Program-made: the position numbers and the translations under genes | In this document: one piece after another, positions 1 to 7,748 of the stretch | How positions within the stretch are numbered: the stretch's first letter is position 1 | How the letters are laid out: each line of letters begins with the position of its first letter | Origin: Winslowiella iniecta | Lineage (GTDB): Bacteria > Pseudomonadota > Gammaproteobacteria > Enterobacterales > Enterobacteriaceae | Length of the DNA: 36,143 nt | Reading direction: 5' to 3' | Assembly: GCF_001267535.1 (NCBI RefSeq) | Contig: NZ_JRXE01000010.1 | Coordinates: 115,185-151,327 of the forward strand | The notes under the pieces: generated by a model | Databases searched by the model: none | Seen by the model: the letters and a program-made list of their open reading frames with translations, nothing else | Told to the model about the DNA's origin: nothing

Positions 1-2
1 CC

Positions 3-317
3 GCAACCGTTACTCCATCAGAGCCTGCACCGACTGCTGAGAAATCTGAGCCTGCTCAGACATCAGATACCGTGCAGAAGCCGGAAATAGCGCAGGTCAT
101 GGAAGCGGCACAGCCAGCAGAAACCGCTACAGCAGCAGAGACGGCGCAAGCAACAGAGGCCGCTGCGGCAGCAGAAACCGCACCGGCAGCTGAACCGGCC
201 CAGGCGACAGAAACCACGCAGACCACTGCAACCTCTGAATCTTCAGCGAGCAGCCAGCCACCGGAAACCGCAAAAACCTCAGAGCAAGCATCAGCCGCCG
301 AGACACCTCAGTCGTAA
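3..317 (+). CDS. C-terminal part of an Ala/Glu/Thr-rich low-complexity protein (5' end outside window)
   Basis: The frame is open from the first bases of the window and ends at TAA 315-317, so this is the last 104 residues of a longer protein. The visible part is almost entirely Ala, Glu, Thr, Pro, Gln and Ser, in imperfect repeats built on the unit A-E-T-A or A-x-E-T/P-A. It has no hydrophobic segment, no cysteine and almost no aromatic residues. This is typical of a disordered, acidic linker or tail such as those on RNase E-like, Rnf-like or cell-envelope proteins. The family cannot be told from this piece. A GTG at 72 lies inside the frame and is unlikely to be the true start. The gene converges on the invertase gene with 24 bases between the stops. 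The repeat composition also explains the long antisense open frame over 127-339, which I do not call. Confidence 0.6.
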   Translation, partial: ATVTPSEPAPTAEKSEPAQTSDTVQKPEIAQVMEAAQPAETATAAETAQATEAAAAAETAPAAEPAQATETTQTTATSESSASSQPPETAKTSEQASAAETPQS

Positions 318-341
318 AAGGGCGCGGCTGATTTATCACTC

Positions 342-1781
342 TCAGTGAGCGGCCAGCGTCCAGTGGTCGCCACTCAGCAATGCGGCCTGACCATTTTCAG
401 CAAACAGCGCCAGCGGGCGTTGTTCAGGCTCAGGCCAGATGCGGCTGCTGAGCGTCGCTTCCCCCTGATTCACAAATACTTCCACTGATGAGCTGTCGAT
501 AAATATCCGCAGCTCCAGCGTACCATGCGTTGGCAAAGGGACGCTGCGATAACCCTGAATGCCGTGCTGCGGATAGTGGCGTTGCAGCGTCAGCCGCTGC
601 GCCTGGCTATCGACGGCGATTTTCAGGCCGTCACCGAGTTTCAGGCCAAAGCTCTCGGCAGAAGAAGCACTAAGATCCCACCGGGTAATGATTTCAAGCG
701 CCCCGGCATCCGCGATCAACGGTTCGCTGCGGTTATGTATCTGGCTGGCGGCGATGCTCTGATGCGTGCGACGCAGCGTGGTCAGCTCGGCCACAGGCGT
801 GATGCGCAACCGATCGTTTTGCAGCCGCAGCTCACGCGGAAGTGTCATACAGCCCGCCCAGCCACCGGCTTTTGACGGCATCACGGACTCCCACATATCC
901 ATCCACGCGATAATGATCCGGCGTCCATCTGCGGCGAGAAATGACTGTGGCGCATAGAAGTCATGCCCGTGATCCAGCTCGCTAAACGCATGGCTGATAA
1001 CAAAATCGTCTCCCGGCTGCCACTCACCGCGCAGATAACCGCTCTGAAACAGATTGCGATAATCATAGCCGCGCGCCCGGATACCCTGTGGAGAACAAAT
1101 CAGCAGATGTTCCTCGCCAAGGGCAAAAAAGTCCGGGCACTCCCACATATAGCCACTGTGCTCAACGGCCTGCGCCAGCACGCGATCCAGCTGCCAGTCG
1201 CGCAGGCTGCTGCCCCGATAAAGCAGCACCTGACCACGGTCGTCAGCGTCGCGTGCGCCAATGACCATCCACCAGCTGTCACCCTCGCGCCACACCTTCG
1301 GGTCGCGGAAATGCATAATGCCCGGCGGTGGCGTCAGCACCACGCCCTGTTTGGTAAAGTGAATGCCATCATCACTGGTCGCGAGGCACTGGACTTCGCG
1401 AATCGCACTGTCATTGCCTTCACCTTTCAGCCAGACGTGGCCGGTATAAATCAGGCTGAGAACACCATTGTCGTCCACCGCGCTGCCGGAGAAACAGCCG
1501 TCGCGATCGTATTCTTCGCCGGGTGCCAGTGCAATTGGTTGATGCTGCCAGTGCACCATATCAGGGCTGGTGGCGTGCCCCCAGTGCATCGGCCCCCAGT
1601 TTTCGCTAAACGGATGATGCTGATAAAACGCATGATAGCGTCCCTGGTGATAAATTAAGCCGTTAGGATCGTTCATCCATCCCGCCGGGGGAGCCAGATG
1701 GAAGTGCGGATAAAAAGCAGCATCACGCTGCTTTACCGCGGTGCGCAGCGCATCTTCGGCGCGTTCCAGTCGCTGTTTCAT
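342..1781 (-). CDS. cscA: GH32 sucrose hydrolase (invertase), CscA type
   Basis: Cytoplasmic invertase that hydrolyses sucrose to glucose and fructose. The 479-residue length fits the family (E. coli CscA is about 477). Seen in the sequence: the GH32 nucleophile motif W-M-N-D-P-N-G at residues 35-41 (Asp38), the R-D-P motif at 159-161, the acid/base motif E-C-P at 214-216, and a C-terminal beta-sandwich with an F-I-D-S-S-S-V-E-V-F-V stretch typical of GH32. There is no signal peptide. The whole sequence resembles E. coli CscA as I recall it. The start ATG overlaps the permease stop (ATGA at 1778-1781), so the pair is translationally coupled. With a proton symporter as partner rather than a PTS, the substrate should be free sucrose. 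A ScrB-type sucrose-6-phosphate hydrolase is the alternative but no PTS gene is seen. No fructokinase gene is present. Confidence 0.92.
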   Translation of the reverse strand: MKQRLERAEDALRTAVKQRDAAFYPHFHLAPPAGWMNDPNGLIYHQGRYHAFYQHHPFSENWGPMHWGHATSPDMVHWQHQPIALAPGEEYDRDGCFSGSAVDDNGVLSLIYTGHVWLKGEGNDSAIREVQCLATSDDGIHFTKQGVVLTPPPGIMHFRDPKVWREGDSWWMVIGARDADDRGQVLLYRGSSLRDWQLDRVLAQAVEHSGYMWECPDFFALGEEHLLICSPQGIRARGYDYRNLFQSGYLRGEWQPGDDFVISHAFSELDHGHDFYAPQSFLAADGRRIIIAWMDMWESVMPSKAGGWAGCMTLPRELRLQNDRLRITPVAELTTLRRTHQSIAASQIHNRSEPLIADAGALEIITRWDLSASSAESFGLKLGDGLKIAVDSQAQRLTLQRHYPQHGIQGYRSVPLPTHGTLELRIFIDSSSVEVFVNQGEATLSSRIWPEPEQRPLALFAENGQAALLSGDHWTLAAH

Positions 1782-3028
1782 AAAGACTCACTTTGATTCA
1801 GTTGCAGAGAAGGGGGCGTGCTGGGTTTTTCACCCAGCAACAGGAAGCAGGAGATCAGGGTCAGGACCAGTACCAGCAAACCCATAATCATATAGGTGTC
1901 GGCAAAACCGATCAGGTCATAACCGTGTCCGGCCAGAGGTGAGAGCACGCTGGCGCACACCTGGGTGACAAACTGGAAACCGACCAGGTAAAGTGTGGCG
2001 GAAAGCCGTGCGTCGAAGCGGGTAGTGATATATTTAAACATGGCGATCAGCAGAATCGGCAGTTCGACCGCATGCAGCAGTTTCATCAGGGAAATGGTCA
2101 CCGCATCGGCCGCCAGTCCCGACCCAATTACGCGTAGTGCCATAATCAGCCCACTCAGCAGCAGGCCATTTTTGGCACCGATACGGTTAACCACCAGTGG
2201 CGCGAGGAACATTCCACCGGCCTCAAGGAACACCTGGAATGAGTTGAGGAAGCCGTACATCTCATTACCATTTTTCACATCAGAAAACAGCGACGCGAAG
2301 TAGACCGGGAATTGTTGGTCGTAGACGTTGTAAACACTGACGCCAGAGACAAAGACGATCAGCGCCCAGAAACGAGGTAAGCGGAGCAGGGCAGCGACGT
2401 CAGCCAGCGTCAGGCTGTCGGGTTTACCATATTCAAGCTGGCTTAGCGCATCGGTTTTCACTTCGCGCAGGCAGGCTAATAACAGCAGGAAAACCACCGC
2501 CGCTGAGGACGCCATCCAGAAGTTGAGGTTGGGATCGATATTAAACAGAAAGCCGGCGCAGAAGGTGGCGGCTGCCCAGCCGAGCGAACCCCACATCCGC
2601 GCTTTACCGAACTCAAAACCGAGAATGCGGCTGACGCGTTCGGTATACGACTCCAGTGCGCCAATACCGGCAAAGAAGGTTGCGCCGACATACAGGCCGC
2701 CGGCCAGCGCACCGAGCAGGATATTGATTTGCAGCAGCGGCGCAAAGACAAAAATAAAGAACGGTCCGCTGATCAGCAGCAACCCGCCAATCATCCACAG
2801 CAGGTTTTTCCGCAACCCGAGTTTGTCCTGAATAAAGCCGTAAAGCGGTTGGGCGCAGAGCGCTGTCAACGCGGTGGCAGAAAAGATCAGTCCGGTTTCG
2901 CTACCGCGTAGGCCCACTTTCTGGCTCAGCCATAAAGAAATCAGTGAGAACGCCGAGGACCAGGTATAAAAAAAACAAAATAGCAGACCGCTAAGCAAGG
3001 TGTAGTGACGACGTTTACTGGTATTCAT
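1778..3028 (-). CDS. cscB: LacY-family oligosaccharide:H+ symporter, probable sucrose permease
   Basis: A 416-residue, 12-helix inner-membrane transporter of the oligosaccharide:H+ symporter branch of the MFS (LacY, CscB, RafB, MelY). Family features seen: an F-x-x-Y-x-W-S start of helix 1, the loop G-F-I-Q-D-K-L-G-L-R-K after helix 2 (residues 65-75), the acidic-aromatic patch Y-D-Q-Q-F-P-V-Y around residue 233, a N-S-F-Q-V-F-L-E-A-G segment, and K-L-L-H-A-V-E-L-P in helix 10. These are conserved in LacY and CscB, including the His and Glu used in proton coupling. Sucrose is inferred from the coupled invertase; raffinose or another sucrose-containing sugar is possible. The ATG at 3028 has only a weak, distant Shine-Dalgarno sequence. 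Transcription should start from the divergent region that carries the LacI-type and CRP-type palindromes. Confidence 0.82.
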   Translation of the reverse strand: MNTSKRRHYTLLSGLLFCFFYTWSSAFSLISLWLSQKVGLRGSETGLIFSATALTALCAQPLYGFIQDKLGLRKNLLWMIGGLLLISGPFFIFVFAPLLQINILLGALAGGLYVGATFFAGIGALESYTERVSRILGFEFGKARMWGSLGWAAATFCAGFLFNIDPNLNFWMASSAAVVFLLLLACLREVKTDALSQLEYGKPDSLTLADVAALLRLPRFWALIVFVSGVSVYNVYDQQFPVYFASLFSDVKNGNEMYGFLNSFQVFLEAGGMFLAPLVVNRIGAKNGLLLSGLIMALRVIGSGLAADAVTISLMKLLHAVELPILLIAMFKYITTRFDARLSATLYLVGFQFVTQVCASVLSPLAGHGYDLIGFADTYMIMGLLVLVLTLISCFLLLGEKPSTPPSLQLNQSESL

Positions 3029-3068
3029 GATGCGTTTTATTCCGCTTATCTACGATGTTATCTGCATT

Positions 3069-3145
3069 GTTAACGTTAACTTTATTTTTTTTAAAGTCAT
3101 CATATAGCCATTACGTGATGTTAATCACGTTTGTTAACGTTAACA
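3069..3145. promoter_or_regulatory. Paired LacI/GalR-type operators in the divergent region
   Basis: The 12-bp palindrome GTTAACGTTAAC occurs twice, at 3069-3080 and 3133-3144. The second copy extends to a perfect 14-bp palindrome TGTTAACGTTAACA at 3132-3145; the first matches 13 of 14. The central AACGTT core is characteristic of LacI/GalR-family operators. The copies are 64 bp apart, about six helical turns, which would suit looping or cooperative binding. They lie between the sucrose permease/invertase operon (minus) and the dehydrogenase/lactonase genes (plus), so one repressor could control both. No LacI-family gene is present in the window. Confidence 0.75.
3113..3130. promoter_or_regulatory. 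CRP (cAMP receptor protein)-like site between the two operators
   Basis: A perfect inverted repeat, ACGTGAT and ATCACGT around a 4-base centre. It contains GTGA and TCAC separated by six bases, as in the CRP consensus TGTGA-N6-TCACA; the outer T and A are replaced by C and G. It lies directly between the two LacI-type palindromes. A carbon-catabolite-controlled promoter for sugar genes is the simplest reading. Confidence 0.65.
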
Positions 3146-3280
3146 TTGATGCATTGTGATGCCCCTCACACGTCTCACGGCAGTGTGATAGTTAAAAGGT
3201 ATCGTGGCAGGGTGAAGAAAGTATTTTATCTGCTCAGTGCCATTCATCACACTGAAGAGAACAGTGACTGAGGAGAACTG

Positions 3281-4147
3281 ATGATTCAATTTACAGATAA
3301 AGTGGCTTTGATAACCGGCGCAGGGCGAGGACTGGGGCTGGCTTATGCCCGGGCGCTGGCAAACGCTGGCGCCACGGTTTATCTTCACGATTCCGGCACC
3401 TCCGCGACGGGCGAGGGAGAGGACTCTGGCATCGCACAACGCGCGGCTAACAGCGTAACGTCCAGTGGTGCCACGGTATATGCGCGAAACGACACTATCA
3501 CCCGCATTGAAGGTTGTCAGAAATTACTGGCAGATATCAGCAATCAGCAGGGGCGGCTGGATATCTTGATTCATAATGCCGGTTGGGTAGGTTATGAGCC
3601 GATTGAACAGCTGCGAGAAGAGACCTTTGACCGGATGATGGCGATTACCGTTAAAGCGGGCTTATGGCTGTCGCAGGCGGCGTGGCCTCTGATGCGCGAA
3701 TCCCGTGGCGGGCGAATTATTCTTACCACTTCCGACCGGGCGATCTATCCACAATATGCGCAGGTCGGGTTATGCAGCTATGCCGCAGCCAAAATGGCGG
3801 TGACCGGCATCGTCAATGTGCTCGGCCTGGAAGGCCAGCCGCACGGTATCGTGGTCAATGCCATTTCCCCGGTAGCGAAAACCCGCATGTGGGGGATCAC
3901 GGCTGAGCCGGAAGATCTTCGTCCGCAGGATGTGGTGCCCGGCGTGCTGTTTCTGGCTTCAGAACAGTGTCGGGAAAGTGGCTGGATTCTGCGCGCCAGT
4001 AACGGTCAGTTTCATGCAACCAGAGCCAGCGAGACGCGCGGGGTAAACTATCCGTTTGATCTCAATGCCCCGCGCGCTACTACCGCAGAAGAGGTGGCTG
4101 CCGCCTGGCACATCATCGCTCCACAAGTGGCTGAAAAACGAGGATGA
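3281..4147 (+). CDS. Short-chain dehydrogenase/reductase, MFE-2-like subgroup
   Basis: A 288-residue cytosolic NAD(P)-dependent oxidoreductase. Seen: the Rossmann motif T-G-A-G-R-G-L-G at 12-19, N-A-G at 99-101, and the active-site pair Y167-x-x-x-K171 in S-Y-A-A-A-K, with Ser151 as the likely catalytic serine, slightly further from Tyr than usual. The insertion after the first strand and the Y-A-A-A-K context recall the hydroxyacyl-CoA dehydrogenase domains of multifunctional enzyme type 2. The ATG has a good ribosome site (GAGGAG, 3271-3276). The next gene, a lactonase-like protein, overlaps its stop, so the two should act together, for example oxidising a sugar to a lactone that is then opened. 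The substrate is unknown. Its position divergent from the sucrose genes and shared operators suggest a sugar or sugar-derived substrate; this is inference. Confidence 0.8.
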   Translation: MIQFTDKVALITGAGRGLGLAYARALANAGATVYLHDSGTSATGEGEDSGIAQRAANSVTSSGATVYARNDTITRIEGCQKLLADISNQQGRLDILIHNAGWVGYEPIEQLREETFDRMMAITVKAGLWLSQAAWPLMRESRGGRIILTTSDRAIYPQYAQVGLCSYAAAKMAVTGIVNVLGLEGQPHGIVVNAISPVAKTRMWGITAEPEDLRPQDVVPGVLFLASEQCRESGWILRASNGQFHATRASETRGVNYPFDLNAPRATTAEEVAAAWHIIAPQVAEKRG

Positions 4148-4962
4148 TACCAGCGGTTCGCAGCATTTTAGGCGAAAGTCCGTTATACAGCCGTGCCAGA
4201 GATGCCATTATCTGGGTGGATACGTACGGTGGAAAACTGCACTTTCTGCATCCGGTCAGCCATAGCTACCGCTGTATTGATGTGCCTTCACCGATTGGCT
4301 TTGTTGCAGAAGATACCAACGGCAGGTTGTTGACCGGGATTGGATGCGAAATCTGGCTGCTGAATAATCACGATCGCCTGGAGCGGCTTACGGTATGCCC
4401 CGCCGCCAGGGAGGGATACCGACTCAACGATGCGCGTTTTGATGTGGCAGGGCGTCTGTGGATCGGGCTGATTGATGAAAGGCTGACTCCGGGCAGCGGC
4501 CAGCTATTTCGTTATGATGCGGATGGCAGCTGGCATGATATCGACGGGGATTTTACCCTGATTAACGGTCTTGACTGGAGCCTTGATGGGCGCAGCCTGT
4601 ATGTCACGGAATCCCATGGCGGCACGATTTATGCCTACGACTTTGATCCCGCAACCGGTCGTGCCGCGTCAAAGCGTAATGTTTTTTCTGTTAATCCTGC
4701 GGAAGGTAAACCGGATGGCCTGCTGGTTGAGCCATCCAGCTGTCTGCTATCGGTATTGTTTGACGGCGCGGCAATACTGCGAATTACCCCCGATGGTCGG
4801 ATAGCGAAAAGATATGCTCTGCCGGTTCCCCGGCCAACAAGCTGCGCATTCTCTGCGGATTACGATACACTTTTCGTCACATCAGCCACTCTCGGGCTGA
4901 GCGAGAGCAGCCTGGCCGCCTGCCCTCTGTCCGGCAGCCTGCTGGCTTTGCCCTGGCCCTGA
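4144..4962 (+). CDS. SMP-30/gluconolactonase/LRE-family lactonase-like protein
   Basis: A 272-residue six-bladed beta-propeller hydrolase family member that usually opens sugar lactones with a bound divalent metal. The expected ligands are visible: Glu11 in G-E-S-P, Asn141 in N-G-L-D-W-S and Asp191 in K-P-D-G-L; the substrate-side N-D pair is at 95-96 in R-L-N-D-A-R-F-D. There is no signal peptide, so it should be cytosolic. The start ATG overlaps the dehydrogenase stop (ATGA), indicating coupled translation and a shared pathway. The C-terminus is a little shorter than some relatives but the metal site is intact. The precise lactone cannot be told from the sequence. Confidence 0.85.
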   Translation: MIPAVRSILGESPLYSRARDAIIWVDTYGGKLHFLHPVSHSYRCIDVPSPIGFVAEDTNGRLLTGIGCEIWLLNNHDRLERLTVCPAAREGYRLNDARFDVAGRLWIGLIDERLTPGSGQLFRYDADGSWHDIDGDFTLINGLDWSLDGRSLYVTESHGGTIYAYDFDPATGRAASKRNVFSVNPAEGKPDGLLVEPSSCLLSVLFDGAAILRITPDGRIAKRYALPVPRPTSCAFSADYDTLFVTSATLGLSESSLAACPLSGSLLALPWP

Positions 4963-4980
4963 TAACGGAGACGCCGCACC

Positions 4981-5907
4981 ATGCCTGATTTACGTCAGCT
5001 ACGCCAGTTTGTTGCTGTGGCCGAAGAACTGCATTTTCATCGCGCGGCTAAACGTCTCAATATGTCACAGCCTCCGCTGACCGCCGCGATCCGCAAGCTG
5101 GAAGAAGAGATCGGTGCGCCGCTGATCCTGCGGGAGAATCGCACCGCCGGGCTGACCGCCGCTGGCAAGGTTTTGCTGCTGGAAGCGAAAAGAGTCCTCC
5201 AGCAGTTTGATCAGGCGATACAGCTGACGCGTGACACGGCGAACGGCCATGCCGGACATCTGCGTCTGGGTTATGTTGGCAGTGCGCTGTATGGCCGTTT
5301 TCCTGAATTTATCCGACAGTTTCGCCAGCAATTTCCGCAAATTAGGCTGGAACTGATTGAAAGCACCTCTTCACAACAGATCTCTCTCATCCGCAACGGC
5401 AGTCTGGATATCGCGCTGGTCATTCCGCCGATCAGCGAGGCTGAGGATTTTCGACTGCTGCCTTTCGATAGCGATCGACTGGCGATCGCCATTGCCAGAG
5501 GCCATCCCCTGGCGGCGCACCCTGCGCTCACGCTGGCTGAGCTGAAAGATGAAGATTTTGTGCTGTGGCCAGCGCGCGAGGGGCGAGGGTTTTATCATCG
5601 GGTGGTTAAACTCTGCACCGATGCCGGATTTGTCCCGCAGACCGTTCAGGAAGCACACGGTATGCATGCGGTACTGTCGCTGGTGGCGATTGGCACTGGC
5701 GTTTCCATTGTGCCAGCCAGTATGTCGCGCTTTCGCAGTGATAAAATCCGCTATTTCCCGCTGGCGTCGGCGGAGGCGAGTTTTGAACTGGCATACTGCT
5801 ATCGTGCTGGCATGCTCTCTCCGGCTGCCGGATTGTTGCTTGAAAAGGTCAGTCAGCCGCAGGTTAAATCAGGCCAGCCGGTGTTATCCCACGGTAAAGC
5901 GTATTAA
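4981..5907 (+). CDS. LysR-family transcriptional regulator
   Basis: A 308-residue regulator with an N-terminal winged helix-turn-helix (residues 2-62, including L-R-Q-L-R-Q-F-V-A-V-A-E and N-M-S-Q-P-P-L-T-A-A-I-R-K-L-E) and a LysR substrate-binding domain from about residue 90. It belongs to the subgroup with S-Q-P-P-L-T in the recognition helix (BenM/CatM-like). It begins 18 bases after the lactonase stop, with a GGAG ribosome site, so it is probably transcribed with the dehydrogenase and lactonase. Regulators of this family usually control a neighbouring or divergent gene; the pathway here is an obvious candidate but no LysR-type T-N11-A box was assigned with confidence. Confidence 0.9.
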   Translation: MPDLRQLRQFVAVAEELHFHRAAKRLNMSQPPLTAAIRKLEEEIGAPLILRENRTAGLTAAGKVLLLEAKRVLQQFDQAIQLTRDTANGHAGHLRLGYVGSALYGRFPEFIRQFRQQFPQIRLELIESTSSQQISLIRNGSLDIALVIPPISEAEDFRLLPFDSDRLAIAIARGHPLAAHPALTLAELKDEDFVLWPAREGRGFYHRVVKLCTDAGFVPQTVQEAHGMHAVLSLVAIGTGVSIVPASMSRFRSDKIRYFPLASAEASFELAYCYRAGMLSPAAGLLLEKVSQPQVKSGQPVLSHGKAY

Positions 5908-5980
5908 CCACAAATTTATTCAGGTTGTTACCGCGCCGTCAATCAGGGAAAATCCTCGCCTTCTGCGATAAGATTTTGTT

Positions 5981-6001
5981 ATGACTGAGCGACATAAGTA
6001 A
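5981..6001 (+). other. Six-codon upstream mini-ORF overlapping the HPP gene start
   Basis: An ATG at 5981 opens a six-codon frame (M-T-E-R-H-K) whose TAA shares one base with the ATG of the HPP gene (TAATG, 5999-6003). The HPP gene has no clear ribosome site of its own, so ribosomes ending the mini-ORF could restart there. It may equally be chance. Confidence 0.25.
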
Positions 6002-6729
6002 TGAAACAACAACCCCCCTCCAGCCGGAAGGAAAAATTAACCCTCTTTTTAGGGCGGCTGTGGCCGCATCCGCTGGCCGTGGCGCGCAAACAGATACTGC
6101 TGGCCAGTCTGGGGGCGGGAATAGGCCTGGCCATCACCAGCTTGTTTAGCCACTGGTTGCTGGGAGAGGTCAATCTCTGGTTTGTGGCACCGATGGGCGC
6201 CTCTGCGGTGTTGTTGTTTGGCGTACCGAACAGCCCACTGGCACAGCCGTGGTCGGTAGTTGGCGGCAATTTTATCTCTGCGCTGACCGGTGTCACCGTC
6301 AGTATGTGGATCAGCAATCCGGCGGTTGCCTGTGGCGTTGCCGCCTGCCTGGCCATTGCGTTGATGTTCCAGCTGCGCTGTCTGCATCCGCCGGGCGGCG
6401 CGGTAGCATTAACCGTGATACTGGGCGGAGCTACCACCCACCAGGCCGGCTATCTTTTTGCCTTCACCCCGGTATTGCTTAACTCGGTGTCATTGGCGCT
6501 GCTGGCGATCGTATTTAATAACCTCGCAGGCCGTCGCTACCCGCATCCGCTGGCAGCGACAGAAGCCAAACCGCAGCCGGTTGCCATGGATGTGCCGATT
6601 ACCCGTCATGATCTGCATGAAGCGCTGATGAAGGGGCAATTGCTCGATATCGATGAAGATGACCTGCAGGAGTTGTTGCAGCAGGCCGAGCAAATTGCCG
6701 TGCGCCGCCAGTTATCCCGCGCAGGGTAA
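6001..6729 (+). CDS. HPP-family integral membrane protein
   Basis: A 242-residue protein with the HPP domain: hydrophobic segments at about 33-52, 60-76, 88-105, 108-124 and 150-172, the motif P-M-G-A-S-A-V-L-L-F-G near residue 64, and the name-giving H129-P-P in C-L-H-P-P-G-G-A-V-A-L. The last 50 residues are charged and acidic (D-I-D-E-D-D-L-Q-E-L-L-Q-Q) and probably cytoplasmic; they replace the pair of CBS domains found in longer family members. HPP proteins are membrane proteins of uncertain function; a plastid member has been linked to nitrite transport. It is flanked by a LysR gene on the same strand and by the convergent thi operon. No substrate can be inferred. Confidence 0.85.
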   Translation: MKQQPPSSRKEKLTLFLGRLWPHPLAVARKQILLASLGAGIGLAITSLFSHWLLGEVNLWFVAPMGASAVLLFGVPNSPLAQPWSVVGGNFISALTGVTVSMWISNPAVACGVAACLAIALMFQLRCLHPPGGAVALTVILGGATTHQAGYLFAFTPVLLNSVSLALLAIVFNNLAGRRYPHPLAATEAKPQPVAMDVPITRHDLHEALMKGQLLDIDEDDLQELLQQAEQIAVRRQLSRAG

Positions 6730-6739
6730 TTCCCTGCGC
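6719..6739. terminator. Hairpin between convergent HPP and thiF genes
   Basis: GCGCAGGG (6719-6726) and CCCTGCGC (6732-6739) form a perfect 8-bp stem with a 5-base loop that contains the HPP stop codon. It sits exactly at the meeting point of two converging genes, but neither side has a T-run, so it is a stem-loop of possible bidirectional terminating or RNA-protecting role rather than a standard intrinsic terminator. Confidence 0.4.
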
Positions 6740-6743
6740 AGGC

Positions 6744-7727
6744 TTAGCCCTGGGAGTGATCGGCGGGCAAAATAGCCAGTTGTCGGTAACCGCGCTGCTC
6801 CAGCTCGCTGGCGGCGCGCGCGGCGCGTATCCCGCTGGCGCATACCAGTACAATCCGGCGATCGGCAGGGGGCTGCCAGTCAGCCATTTGCCGGGGCAGC
6901 AGCCGAATAACACTGGCGGCGACGCTGAGCGGCGCTTCTTCGTCACTGCGTAATTCCACAATACAGTCTCTGGCATCTAACATGCCGCTATCGATAAACG
7001 GCACCACGGGTTCGCTGGGTTCGGGCGCGCCATCAAAGCGAAACTGGCTGAAATGCCAGCGCACAAAATCACAATTCACCACGCATCCCAAGGGGGACGG
7101 TGACAGTTCCAGCAACACGCTTAGCGCCATCTGCGCCTGCATAGCACCGAGGGTTGAGACGGCCGGCCCCATTACCCCCGCAGTATTACAATTCGCCGCG
7201 GCTTTCGGCAGGCTGGGAAACACTGCCCGATAACTTGGTGCCGTGGCGCAAAATCCGCCCAGATAGCCTTGCCGCCCGAGTGCAGACGCGCTGATCAGCG
7301 GCAAGCTGAGGGGATAACAGGCATCGGATAACTGATAAGTCACGGCAAAATTATCCGCTGCGTCGATCACCAAATCGATATCGGCCAGCGCGTCTGCCAG
7401 ATTGCTGCCGCAAAGCCGTTGTGATACGGCCTCAACCTGGCACTCTGGATTCAGCTTGCTGAGTGCGCGACTGGCACAGACCACCTTCGGCAAATGCAGA
7501 TCGTTCATGCTAAACAGCGTCTGGCGGTGCAGGTTATGCAGTTCAACCTTATCCGCATCATAGATACGCAGATAGCCGACACCGGCACCGGCCAGCAGCG
7601 GCAGAATCACCGAGCCAAGACCTCCCGCACCGACCACCAGCACCCGCGCCTGTGCCAGGCGTTGTTCGCCCTGCGGACCCACTTCGGGCAGCATGGTCTG
7701 CCGTTGATACCGGCTCACAGGCTGCAC
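6744..7727 (-). CDS. thiF: ThiF adenylyltransferase with rhodanese-like C-terminus
   Basis: An E1-like enzyme that adenylates the C-terminal glycine of ThiS and passes sulfur to it for thiazole synthesis. Seen: the nucleotide-binding G-A-G-G-L-G-S at 33-39, the R-x-x-L-F region after H-N-L-H-R-Q, D-A-A-D-N-F, and a cysteine in N-C-N-T-A-G-V. The two C-x-x-C zinc motifs of standard ThiF/MoeB are not apparent. The last 80 residues look like a short rhodanese domain with the active-site loop C-A-S-G-I-R-A. It is the last gene of the thiO-thiS-thiG-thiF operon, 21 bases after thiG. No ATG start exists: GTG 7727 gives 327 residues, and GTG 7718 (M-S-R-Y-Q-R-Q), preceded by an AGGTG, is equally likely. 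Confidence 0.9.
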   Translation of the reverse strand: MQPVSRYQRQTMLPEVGPQGEQRLAQARVLVVGAGGLGSVILPLLAGAGVGYLRIYDADKVELHNLHRQTLFSMNDLHLPKVVCASRALSKLNPECQVEAVSQRLCGSNLADALADIDLVIDAADNFAVTYQLSDACYPLSLPLISASALGRQGYLGGFCATAPSYRAVFPSLPKAAANCNTAGVMGPAVSTLGAMQAQMALSVLLELSPSPLGCVVNCDFVRWHFSQFRFDGAPEPSEPVVPFIDSGMLDARDCIVELRSDEEAPLSVAASVIRLLPRQMADWQPPADRRIVLVCASGIRAARAASELEQRGYRQLAILPADHSQG

Positions 7728-7748
7728 CTGCTGACTGATTTTTTCATC

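Noticed and set aside
963-1658. 231-codon plus-strand frame
   Set aside because: It lies fully antisense to cscA, has no ribosome site and gives a low-quality sequence; cscA has all GH32 motifs.
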